Assembly (NCBI GenBank): GCA_905193765.1
Contig: CAJJPZ010000090.1
Span: 1-8,411 of the forward strand
DNA length: 8,411 nucleotides
Direction of reading: 5' to 3'
From: an uncultured Eubacterium sp.
Lineage (GTDB): Bacteria; Bacillota; Clostridia; Peptostreptococcales; Anaerovoracaceae
The notes under the pieces: model-generated
What the model was told of the DNA's origin: nothing
The model's input: only the letters and a program-made list of their open reading frames with translations
The model's database searches: none
Shown here: piece by piece, positions 1-5,268 of the stretch
Numbering within the stretch: the first letter of the stretch is position 1
Layout of the letters: each line of letters starts with the position of its first letter
Position numbers and translations under genes: made by a program

Positions 1-376
1 GGTCATAACTCCGGCTGTTGAAGCGGGGAAGATCGTGATATGCGACAGATTCGTGGATTCGAGTATCGCATATCAGGGATGTGGACGAGGTCTTGGAGAG
101 TGCGTGGATGTGATAAATGATTATGCAGTAGATGGGTACATGCCGGATCTGACATTCCTGCTGGACATCGTTCCGGGAGCCAGTACAGAGAGGATCGGCA
201 ACAGGGAGAAAGATCGTATAGAACTTGAAAAACAGGAATTCCATGACGCCGTGTACAACGGATACTGTGAACTTGCCGATGCTTTCCCCGAAAGGATAGC
301 GAAGATCGATGCATCGGGAAGTATCGACGAGATACAGAAAGAGATCACGGATTATATAGAAAAGCTTATAGGATAG
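1..376 (+). CDS. tmk: Thymidylate kinase, C-terminal part (5' end outside window)
   Basis: Phosphorylates dTMP to dTDP with ATP in the cytoplasm, an essential step in dTTP supply. The reading frame is open from base 2 to the TAG at 374-376, giving about 124 visible residues of a family that is usually 200-215 aa; the N-terminal P-loop and first substrate motif lie upstream of the window. Visible family signatures are CDRFVDSSIAYQG with the DR(F/Y)-x-x-S-S pair that contacts the nucleotide, followed by GRGLG, and a LID-like stretch with RIGNREKDRIELE and the later EFHDAVYNGY, all typical of bacterial TMK. The GTG at 35 is an internal valine, not a start, because family similarity continues upstream (VITPAVEAGKIVI). 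It is followed after 22 nt by holB, the usual Firmicute neighbour though without yaaQ/yaaR between them. Confidence 0.95.
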   Translation, partial: VITPAVEAGKIVICDRFVDSSIAYQGCGRGLGECVDVINDYAVDGYMPDLTFLLDIVPGASTERIGNREKDRIELEKQEFHDAVYNGYCELADAFPERIAKIDASGSIDEIQKEITDYIEKLIG

Positions 377-398
377 GAGAAGAAAACGTTTTTTAAAT

Positions 399-1211
399 AT
401 GCGATTCAGGAACCACGAGGACAACGAAAGACTTATAAAACGGCTGGAAAATGCAGTCAGGGATAACCGTATATCGCATGCATATATATTCGAAGGCGAC
501 AGCTGTATAGATAAAAAGTCTTTTGCAGAAAGCTTTGCCAAGGGGATACTGTGCAGCGACGGCCGCGGCGATAACTGCGGCAGGTGCAGCATATGCAGCA
601 AGATAGACCACGGCAACCATGAGGATCTCATATATGTGGGAGACGGTGAAGGGACGATAAAAGACGCCCAGATCATAGCGATGCAGGAGAGACTCAGAAC
701 AAAGCCTTTCGGTGACAGGAACATAATCATAATGAATGGAAGCGACACCATGACGCAGAGAGCACAGAACCGCCTGCTCAAGACACTGGAGGAGCCTCAG
801 GGCGATGCTGTGATAATGCTGCTTTCTGAGAACATGGAAAATCTCATACAGACAGTGCAGTCAAGGTGTGTGAAGTACAAGATAAACCATTTCGGAACAG
901 ATGGTTACGATTTCATGGACGGAACAGCTGCAGAGATCGCAGAGATGGCTCTGCGCAAGGAACCGTTCTACAAGCTGAAAAATGCGGCAGACAAGCTGCT
1001 CAGGGAGAAGGGAAAGACGGATGCATTCCTCGACAGTATACAGATGTATTACAGGAATATGCTCGTCAGGAAAGACAACGGGATATCACGTTACAGTGAT
1101 GATGAGATCATAGCTGCGATACATGAGATAGAAGACGCTCGCAGGAAAATAAAGCAGGGCGTTTCAGCGGCTTATTCAATAAAAAATCTACTTTTGAAAA
1201 TCGGAGGATGA
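399..1211 (+). CDS. holB: DNA polymerase III subunit delta' (clamp loader)
   Basis: A 270-aa clamp-loader subunit that, with delta and tau/gamma, opens and places the beta sliding clamp on DNA. It begins with the conserved RISHAYIFEG stretch (residues 24-33). The Walker A region that follows (GDSCIDKKS, about 33-41) has lost the G-x-G-K-T pattern, and the Walker B position reads IIIMNGSD instead of an acidic pair, so ATP binding is unlikely, as is known for delta'. A zinc module is intact: C52, C60, C63 and C66. The hallmark QNRLLKTLEEP (about 123-133) and the arginine-finger SRC motif (155-157) are present. AGGAGAAG at 375-382 lies upstream of the ATG with rather long spacing. The stop overlaps the ATGA of the ricT region, so translation of the two is probably coupled. 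Isoleucine is mostly encoded by ATA. Confidence 0.95.
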   Translation: MRFRNHEDNERLIKRLENAVRDNRISHAYIFEGDSCIDKKSFAESFAKGILCSDGRGDNCGRCSICSKIDHGNHEDLIYVGDGEGTIKDAQIIAMQERLRTKPFGDRNIIIMNGSDTMTQRAQNRLLKTLEEPQGDAVIMLLSENMENLIQTVQSRCVKYKINHFGTDGYDFMDGTAAEIAEMALRKEPFYKLKNAADKLLREKGKTDAFLDSIQMYYRNMLVRKDNGISRYSDDEIIAAIHEIEDARRKIKQGVSAAYSIKNLLLKIGG

Positions 1212-1213
1212 AT

Positions 1214-2146
1214 ATGATAAAAGTTGTAGGTGTAAAGTTCAAAGAAGCGGGCAAGCTGTACTACTTCAGCCCCGGAAGCCTGAAAGTCAGCAAGGGCGAC
1301 AATGTCATCGTCGAAACTGCAAGAGGGCTCGAATTCGGGACCGTGACTATGGAGGAGACTGAGATAAAAGAGTCTGAAATAGTTGCACCGCTGAAAAACA
1401 TAATACGTACAGCAACGGAGAAAGACCGCAGGAAGCACAAACAGAACCTGGGAAAGAAAGCCGAGGCGCTGAGACTGTGTCAGGAAAAAATAGATGCCCA
1501 TAAACTTGAAATGAAGCTTATCGACGTCGAATATACTTTTGACAACAGCAAGGTGGTATTCTACTTCACTGCCGACGGGAGAGTCGATTTCAGGGAGCTG
1601 GTAAAAGATCTGGCGGCTGTGTTCAGAATGAGAATAGAACTCAGACAGATAGGCGTCAGAGACGAGGCGAAGATGCTGGGAGGCGTAGGAAACTGCGGAC
1701 GAGGTCTCTGCTGCAGCACATGGCTGGCCGATTTTGAACCGGTCTCCATCAAGATGGCAAAGGTTCAGAATCTGTCGCTGAATCCGTCGAAGATATCAGG
1801 GATATGCGGAAGGCTGATGTGCTGCCTGAAGTTCGAAAATGAAGTATATACACATCTGAAAAAGGGTATGCCGTCCACAGGCGAAAGGATAAAGACCCCG
1901 GACGGTATCGCTGTCGTCACGGATGTGAATATACTTGAAAACAAGATCAAGACCAGACTTGTTCTGGAAGAGGGCGATAAGAAAAAGGATATCGAGGAGA
2001 AACTCAGTACGGAATTCTACGTATACGGAAAAGAAGAAATAAAACGTATGTCAAAGAAGAATCATCACAACAGTAAAAAAGACGATGATCTGGGAAACCT
2101 CGATCATGAAACTCTGAAGGAAATCAAGGAACTTATGAAGGACTGA
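1214..2146 (+). CDS. ricT: RicT (YaaT), PSP1-domain Fe-S subunit of the Ric complex
   Basis: In Bacillus RicT forms a complex with RicA (YmcA) and RicF (YlbF) that carries iron-sulfur clusters, assists RNase Y in mRNA processing and promotes sporulation, competence and biofilm entry. This protein is 310 aa from the ATG at 1214. I chose that start because GGAGG at 1203-1207 is 6 nt from it, while the ATG at 1208 abuts the ribosome site directly, and because MIKVVGVKFKEAGKLYYF aligns with the known YaaT start. The PSP1 domain spans about residues 50-140. The cysteine signatures GNCGRGLCCSTW (C161, C166, C167) and GICGRLMCCLKFE (C198, C203, C204) are complete, consistent with cluster binding. 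The C-terminus is lysine-rich and charged. It sits between holB and trmN6; yabA, which follows it in Bacillus, is absent here. ricA and ricF are not in the window. Confidence 0.95.
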   Translation: MIKVVGVKFKEAGKLYYFSPGSLKVSKGDNVIVETARGLEFGTVTMEETEIKESEIVAPLKNIIRTATEKDRRKHKQNLGKKAEALRLCQEKIDAHKLEMKLIDVEYTFDNSKVVFYFTADGRVDFRELVKDLAAVFRMRIELRQIGVRDEAKMLGGVGNCGRGLCCSTWLADFEPVSIKMAKVQNLSLNPSKISGICGRLMCCLKFENEVYTHLKKGMPSTGERIKTPDGIAVVTDVNILENKIKTRLVLEEGDKKKDIEEKLSTEFYVYGKEEIKRMSKKNHHNSKKDDDLGNLDHETLKEIKELMKD

Positions 2147-2153
2147 GAAACTT

Positions 2154-2909
2154 ATGACTGAAAATCTGGTACGTGATAATGAACGACTCGAGCATATAGG
2201 GTTCGGGGAACTGAAGCTGCTGCAGGCACCGGAGGAATTCTGTTATGGTGTTGATGCGGTACTGCTGGCAGACTTCGCCTGCTCGTTCCTCGGCACAGGA
2301 TACGTTTCAGTCGATCTGGGAACGGGAACTGGCGTCATACCTGTCATAATGAACCACAAGAAACCTGCTGCAGGGATCACCGGAATAGAAATACAGGAAA
2401 AGGCTGCGGAGCGTGCCGGCAGGAGCATGAAACTCAATGGTCTTCAGCAGGTCATAGATATAATAAATGCAGACGTCAGCGATATAAGATCATGTGAATG
2501 CCTTTGCGCAGGATGTGCAGACATGGTAACGACGAATCCGCCGTATGTGACAAAGGGCAGCGGTATATGCAATGGCAGCGAGGCAAAATTCATCGCCAGA
2601 CAGGAAACCACAGCAGGTATAGAGGAGTTCGTCATGGTCGCGTCGTGGCTGCTGAGAGAAAGAGGACATCTGTGCATGGTGCATCGGCCCTCAAGACTGG
2701 CAGATATAATGGATTTCTGCCGGAAATACAAACTTGAACCGAAAGACATGAGATTCGTATCTCCGGACAGCGAAAGTGTGCCGAACATCGTTCTGATACA
2801 CTGTGTCAAGGGTGGCGGGAGAGAGCTGAACCTGCATAAGACACTGTGTGTATATGATACTGACCGGAACTACACTAACGAACTTATGAAGATATACGAA
2901 AGAGTATGA
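2154..2909 (+). CDS. trmN6: TrmN6/YabB-like tRNA1(Val) adenine-N6 methyltransferase
   Basis: A 251-aa class I SAM-dependent methyltransferase of the YabB/YfiC family, which methylates N6 of an anticodon-loop adenine (A37 of tRNA1-Val in E. coli). Seen directly: the N-terminal FCYGVDAVLLADFA stretch typical of the family, SAM-binding motif I DLGTGTG (54-60), an acidic residue after strand 2 (GIEIQ, about 77-81), catalytic NPPY (128-131), the family-specific ARQE (148-151), and VHRPSRLADI (about 176-185), matching the family's RP-x-R-L element. It starts 7 nt after ricT with AAGGA at 2138-2142. It is the last gene of the operon and its TGA is 6 nt from the stop of convergent spmB. The family assignment is secure; the exact tRNA substrate in this organism is inferred. 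In B. subtilis the orthologue, yabB, lies in the same neighbourhood. Confidence 0.9.
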   Translation: MTENLVRDNERLEHIGFGELKLLQAPEEFCYGVDAVLLADFACSFLGTGYVSVDLGTGTGVIPVIMNHKKPAAGITGIEIQEKAAERAGRSMKLNGLQQVIDIINADVSDIRSCECLCAGCADMVTTNPPYVTKGSGICNGSEAKFIARQETTAGIEEFVMVASWLLRERGHLCMVHRPSRLADIMDFCRKYKLEPKDMRFVSPDSESVPNIVLIHCVKGGGRELNLHKTLCVYDTDRNYTNELMKIYERV

Positions 2910-2915
2910 AACGGT

Positions 2916-3443
2916 TCATATCACATAACATATGTAGACAGATGCCAGGATGCCGGCGATGTAACCGATGAGGCCTGCTGTTAAAGCGTGTCTCATTTTT
3001 TTTACGGATGTGACACTGAAATACAGCGCCAGCACATAAAAGACGGTCTCGCAGCTGCCGACCATGACTGAAGCCGCACGTCCGGTGAGCGTATCGGTCC
3101 CGGCTTTTTCCATTATTTTTTCGACGACGACGAGAGAACCGCTGCCGGATACAGGCCTCAGAAGTATTATAGAAGTGAGACCTTCAGGTATGCCGATGCG
3201 TTCCAGGAACGGCTGTACCATATTTTCTATGAAATCCATGGCGCCTGATGTCGTCAGAGCTTCGATGGCAATGAATATCCCTATTATGAAGGGGAGTATT
3301 TCCACGCAGGTTTTAAGCCCTTCCTGGGCCCCTTCTATGAATGTGTCATATATCGGGATCCTGTGGATCAGTCCGTATATGAGTATCACACTTATCAGAA
3401 CGGGCAGGAACAGGACTGAAATGATGCTTAGGATATCAGACAT
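2916..3443 (-). CDS. spmB: Spore maturation protein B
   Basis: A 175-aa multipass membrane protein of the nucleoside-recognition (Gate) family. In Bacillus, SpmA and SpmB are needed for full spore-core dehydration and heat resistance; the transported substrate is not established. Seen here: an N-terminal helix (ISVLFLPVLISVILIYGLI), then the characteristic IPIYDTFIEGAQEGLK, the hydrophobic ILPFIIGIFIAIEAL, the LLRPVSGSGSL segment, and GSCETVFYVLALYFSV followed by KKMRHALTAGLIGYIAG. The start at 3443 is chosen because on the minus strand AAAGGA precedes it by about 9 nt and because residues before it (an upstream extension from 3488) fall inside spmA and have no family similarity. It overlaps the end of spmA by 8 nt (ATGTCTGA), implying translational coupling. 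It converges on trmN6 with a 6-nt gap. Confidence 0.93.
   Translation of the reverse strand: MSDILSIISVLFLPVLISVILIYGLIHRIPIYDTFIEGAQEGLKTCVEILPFIIGIFIAIEALTTSGAMDFIENMVQPFLERIGIPEGLTSIILLRPVSGSGSLVVVEKIMEKAGTDTLTGRAASVMVGSCETVFYVLALYFSVTSVKKMRHALTAGLIGYIAGILASVYICYVI
2968..3003 (+). terminator. Probable intrinsic terminator of the tmk-trmN6 operon, antisense inside spmB
   Basis: On the plus strand ATGAGGC at 2968-2974 can pair with GTGTCTCAT at 2988-2996 through an 11-position stem (one C-U mismatch and two G-U wobbles), with a 7-nt loop at 2979-2985, immediately followed by eight T residues (2996-3003). It lies about 60 nt past the trmN6 stop, where the plus-strand operon needs to end. The same DNA encodes the conserved KKM-R-HAL region of SpmB on the other strand. 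Stem quality is moderate and I could not compute its energy. Confidence 0.5.
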
Positions 3444-4017
3444 GAGTTTCTTTCCTTTCATAGAATTTGCATACCCATACGGAAGCAATCATCGAAACAA
3501 GTCCGGCTGCTATTGAAGGTATTATTATGCTTTCAGGTGAAGCGGAGCCCAGGTCGCTGCGGACCTTTATCACGGTGACAGGGACGAGCTGTATCATAGA
3601 CATGGAAAGCGCGATGAACATGCACATAGTGTTGCTGGCTGCAGCGGAATGGCCGTTTTCTTCATCCATCATCTCCATGGCTTTTAGGGAGAATACAGTT
3701 GCGCTGTTTCCGGCTCCAAAGATGTTGGCCATGAAACTCATTATCATCATTGATATTGTGCGGCTGTTCTTTTCCTCGGGGAAAAGGTACGCCATAAGTG
3801 GACTTATGGCTCGGGATATGACAGTTATGAGCCCGGATCTTTCGGCTATTTTCATAAGCCCGCTCCAGACAGCCATCACGCCGGCCAGCGAGATAATGAA
3901 CTCGACAGCGTCGGTACAGCTCGACATGAGACCGTCGGTGAATCCTGCGGCACTGTTGTTTGCCAGTGCGAATAAAATACCGATAAGGAGCATGAAACCC
4001 CAGATATAATTCATCAT
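3436..4017 (-). CDS. spmA: Spore maturation protein A
   Basis: A 193-aa multipass membrane protein, the partner of SpmB, acting during spore maturation (core dehydration) in Bacillus. The family pattern is clear: MMNYIWGFMLLIGILFAL at the N-terminus, then SLAGVMAVWSGLMKIAERSGL, PLMAYLFPE, the signature MANIFGAGNSATVFSLKAM, and the polar-hydrophobic QLVPVTVIKVR near the C-terminus. Length matches the usual 190-200 aa. On the minus strand a perfect AGGAGG (complement of 4026-4031) lies 8 nt before the ATG at 4017; a second ATG follows directly at 4014 but is spaced less well. The gene is the first of a two-gene spmAB unit, divergent from the DUF948-like gene. The dacB gene that accompanies spmAB in Bacillus is not here. 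Presence suggests a sporulating lineage but does not prove the strain sporulates. Confidence 0.93.
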   Translation of the reverse strand: MMNYIWGFMLLIGILFALANNSAAGFTDGLMSSCTDAVEFIISLAGVMAVWSGLMKIAERSGLITVISRAISPLMAYLFPEEKNSRTISMMIMSFMANIFGAGNSATVFSLKAMEMMDEENGHSAAASNTMCMFIALSMSMIQLVPVTVIKVRSDLGSASPESIIIPSIAAGLVSMIASVWVCKFYERKETHV

Positions 4018-4063
4018 AGATATGACCTCCTAAATTAAATTATTCTTCTTTTAAAAAAATATG

Positions 4064-4092
4064 TTGAAGAATTTTCCATTTTATGTGATAAT
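4064..4092 (+). promoter_or_regulatory. Sigma-A-type promoter for the DUF948-like/abrB operon
   Basis: TTGAAG at 4064-4069 is followed after 17 bp by GATAAT at 4087-4092, with an extended -10 TG at 4084-4085. Transcription would begin near 4099, leaving a short leader before the AGGAGGG ribosome site at 4108-4114. The region is very AT-rich, as AbrB-type targets often are, so autoregulation is possible but not shown. The same 100-bp gap must also hold the spmA promoter on the other strand. Confidence 0.55.
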
Positions 4093-4118
4093 AAATATAT
4101 AATAAACAGGAGGGCACG

Positions 4119-4454
4119 ATGATGAGTGTAACTATCGATATTAAAGTGCTTGCTCTGGCAGCCATATTTATCGCACTTCTTGTTCTTATCATATACATGA
4201 TAAAGCTGATGAGAAAGCTGATAGTAACTGTGGAGCACACGAATAAGATACTTGAGGATGTCGAAGTCGTTTCAGACATCGCAGCAGACAGAAGCAAGGA
4301 CGTGGATGACATAATTTCCAATGTGTCGGAGTCGGTGGCTTCAGTCAAGGATGCGCTGAATGGAAAGGAGAGTATTTTCACTGCTTTGACTGCTTTTGTA
4401 AAATCTCTTGTAATGTTAAAGAATGCGGCGTCTGATAAAGACCCTATGAAATAA
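4119..4454 (+). CDS. Small membrane-anchored protein, DUF948-like, function unknown
   Basis: A 111-aa protein with one strong N-terminal membrane segment (about residues 8-30, IKVLALAAIFIALLVLIIYMIKLM), then a lysine/arginine stop-transfer region and a long, mostly helical acidic-to-neutral tail with heptad-like spacing (KLIVTVEHTNKILEDVEVV ... DVDDIISNVSESVASVKDAL). This is the plan of DUF948/YtxG-like proteins: a helix anchor and a cytoplasmic or extracytoplasmic coiled-coil tail. I do not recognise a catalytic motif and give no function. The ribosome site AGGAGGG at 4108-4114 is 4 nt from the ATG at 4119 and 7 nt from a second ATG at 4122, so the second may be the true start (110 aa). It is 18 nt upstream of abrB and almost certainly cotranscribed with it. 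Confidence 0.75.
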   Translation: MMSVTIDIKVLALAAIFIALLVLIIYMIKLMRKLIVTVEHTNKILEDVEVVSDIAADRSKDVDDIISNVSESVASVKDALNGKESIFTALTAFVKSLVMLKNAASDKDPMK

Positions 4455-4472
4455 AGTGGAAAGGAGTTTGAA

Positions 4473-4715
4473 ATGAAAGCTACAGGAATTGTAAGAAAGG
4501 TTGACGAACTGGGGAGAATAGTTCTTCCTATAGAACTGAGGAGAACACTGAATATAGAGATAAAGGATCCTCTTGAAATATACGTTGACGGTGAGTCCAT
4601 CATGCTGAAGAAATATCAGCCGGCATGCATATTCTGTGGAAGCTCAGACGGCATAAAGCAGATAAAAGGCAAAAATGTATGCGCAAGCTGTGTAAAAGAA
4701 CTGCAGGAGCTGTAA
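4473..4715 (+). CDS. abrB: AbrB-family transition-state regulator with C-terminal zinc-binding tail
   Basis: An 80-aa DNA-binding protein of the AbrB/SpoVT/MazE swapped-hairpin family. The N-terminal half is close to Bacillus AbrB: MKATGIVRKVDELGRIVLP then IELRRTLNI, retaining the DNA-contact arginines R8, R15, R23 and R24. In Bacillus, AbrB represses stationary-phase and sporulation genes during growth. Unlike Bacillus AbrB, the C-terminal half carries two CxxC-type pairs (C52/C55 and C70/C73) of a zinc-ribbon-like knuckle; this version is common in clostridial relatives. AAAGGAG at 4460-4466 lies 6 nt before the ATG. It follows the DUF948-like gene by 18 nt and ends before the terminator at 4757-4799. 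Its targets cannot be read from the sequence; nearby spmA and its own promoter are AT-rich candidates. Confidence 0.92.
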   Translation: MKATGIVRKVDELGRIVLPIELRRTLNIEIKDPLEIYVDGESIMLKKYQPACIFCGSSDGIKQIKGKNVCASCVKELQEL

Positions 4716-4756
4716 GGACTGCAGTAATTGTCACAAAGGATACAGGACACGATATC

Positions 4757-4799
4757 AAGCAGATACTGTTTCATCGAATGATTCAGATCTGCTTTTTTT
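4757..4799 (+). terminator. Intrinsic terminator after abrB
   Basis: AGCAGAT at 4758-4764 pairs with ATCTGCT at 4787-4793; after a bulged A the stem continues CTG/CAG, and TCAT/ATGA can pair around a CGA loop. Seven T residues follow (4793-4799). This separates the abrB unit from the iron-uptake unit. Confidence 0.85.
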
Positions 4800-4838
4800 G
4801 TTTCGGTGAACAAATTGGAATTTTAGCATTAAAAACGG

Positions 4839-4865
4839 TTGACAAGGAATACATTTTGCTATAAA
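4839..4865 (+). promoter_or_regulatory. Promoter of feoA (iron uptake unit)
   Basis: TTGACA at 4839-4844 is a perfect -35. TATAAA at 4860-4865 is preceded by TG at 4857-4858, an extended -10, with a 15-bp spacer; a slightly shifted TAAACT at 4862-4867 gives 17 bp. The upstream 4811-4838 is A/T-rich, like an UP element. Start of transcription is expected near 4872, directly before the dyad at 4878-4898, which would suit a repressor site. Confidence 0.75.
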
Positions 4866-4877
4866 CTTAACAATGCA

Positions 4878-4898
4878 GGTAGTTAGTGATAACTTACC
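4878..4898 (+). promoter_or_regulatory. Dyad in the feoA leader (candidate metal-regulator operator or RNA hairpin)
   Basis: GGTA (4878-4881) plus GTTA (4882-4885) pair with TAAC (4890-4893) and TACC (4895-4898), leaving one unpaired T at 4894 and a GTGA centre. As DNA, AGTTA/TAACT half-sites resemble those of the repeat before feoB. As RNA, it is an 8-bp hairpin with a GUGA tetraloop (GNRA class). Position just after the expected transcription start suits a repressor of the DtxR or Fur class; the class is inference. Confidence 0.45.
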
Positions 4899-4950
4899 AT
4901 GTAAAGTGTGATTATGCAGGCAAACGATCATCGAAGAACAGGAGGTAGTC

Positions 4951-5163
4951 ATGGATTTAAAAAGTGCTAATATCGGCGAAACGTATATCATAAAGGATAT
5001 ACAGACTGATGACGAAGAAATGACAGCATTCCTTTTCAGACTTGGGTGCTACAGCGGTGAACCCATCACTGTTATCTCACAGAGAAAAGGCGGCTGTGTC
5101 GTATCGATCAAAGATGGAAGATATAACATTGACAATGAACTGGCAGGTTCGATATTGATATAG
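4951..5163 (+). CDS. feoA: Ferrous iron transport protein A
   Basis: A 70-aa cytoplasmic protein with the SH3-like beta-barrel fold of FeoA, which associates with FeoB and supports Fe(II) uptake. Length is typical of the family (about 70-85 aa). Family pattern seen: LKSANIGETYIIKDI near the N-terminus, then FLFRLGCYSGEPITVIS (the conserved L-G-x-x-x-G turn), and the final VSIKDGRYNIDNELAGSILI with the conserved closing ELA-x-x-I strand. AGGAGG at 4940-4945 sits 5 nt before the ATG. It is followed by a terminator hairpin and an inverted repeat before feoB, so feoA can be transcribed without feoB. Confidence 0.92.
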   Translation: MDLKSANIGETYIIKDIQTDDEEMTAFLFRLGCYSGEPITVISQRKGGCVVSIKDGRYNIDNELAGSILI

Positions 5164-5170
5164 GTTGATC

Positions 5171-5199
5171 AAAAATAGTGATTTAGATCGCTATTTTTT
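5171..5199 (+). terminator. Intrinsic terminator between feoA and feoB
   Basis: AAAATAGTGAT (5172-5182) pairs with ATCGCTATTTT (5187-5197) over 11 positions with one G-U wobble around a TTAG loop, continuing into six T residues (5194-5199). The A-run on the 5' side means it could also work on the opposite strand. It begins 8 nt after the feoA stop and would stop or reduce readthrough into feoB. Confidence 0.75.
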
Positions 5200-5207
5200 A
5201 TGGAAGA

Positions 5208-5231
5208 TTGTTAGTTCATATTAACTAACAA
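5208..5231 (+). promoter_or_regulatory. Perfect 9-bp inverted repeat upstream of feoB (candidate operator)
   Basis: TTGTTAGTT (5208-5216) and AACTAACAA (5223-5231) are exact reverse complements with the 6-nt spacer CATATT. The inner TTAGTT...AACTAA halves resemble DtxR/IdeR-type iron boxes in layout. No T-run follows, so it is not a terminator. It lies among weak promoter-like elements (a TTGTTA or TTAGTT -35 and TAATAT at 5234-5239), suggesting a regulated second promoter for feoB. The regulator's identity is inferred, not seen. Confidence 0.6.
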
Positions 5232-5268
5232 AGTAATATACAGAGCAATAATTTGAGGAGGATATAAT

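Noticed and set aside
1208..1213. ATG at 1208 as ricT start
   Set aside because: GGAGG abuts it with no spacing; the ATG at 1214 is correctly spaced and matches the family start.
3444..3488. N-terminally extended SpmB start at 3488
   Set aside because: The added 15 residues lie in the spmA coding region and do not match SpmB; the ATG at 3443 has a ribosome site and family-correct start.
3064..4009. Two long plus-strand ORFs (150 and 180 aa) over 3064-3516 and 3467-4009
   Set aside because: They are antisense to spmB and spmA, which have clear family signatures and ribosome sites; the plus-strand translations show no family pattern.
4040..4603. A 187-aa minus-strand ORF
   Set aside because: It is antisense to the DUF948-like gene and abrB, serine/threonine-rich as shadow frames are, and lacks a ribosome site.
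4625..4864. A 79-aa plus-strand ORF overlapping the end of abrB
   Set aside because: It is out of frame with abrB and runs through the terminator and the feoA promoter.
5208..5231. Inverted repeat as a transposon end or MITE
   Set aside because: There is a single 24-bp dyad with no second copy, target duplication or transposase; an operator fits better.
5263..5268. Perfect TATAAT just before feoB
   Set aside because: It lies between the ribosome site and the ATG, so a transcript starting there would lack both; it is chance in an AT-rich leader.
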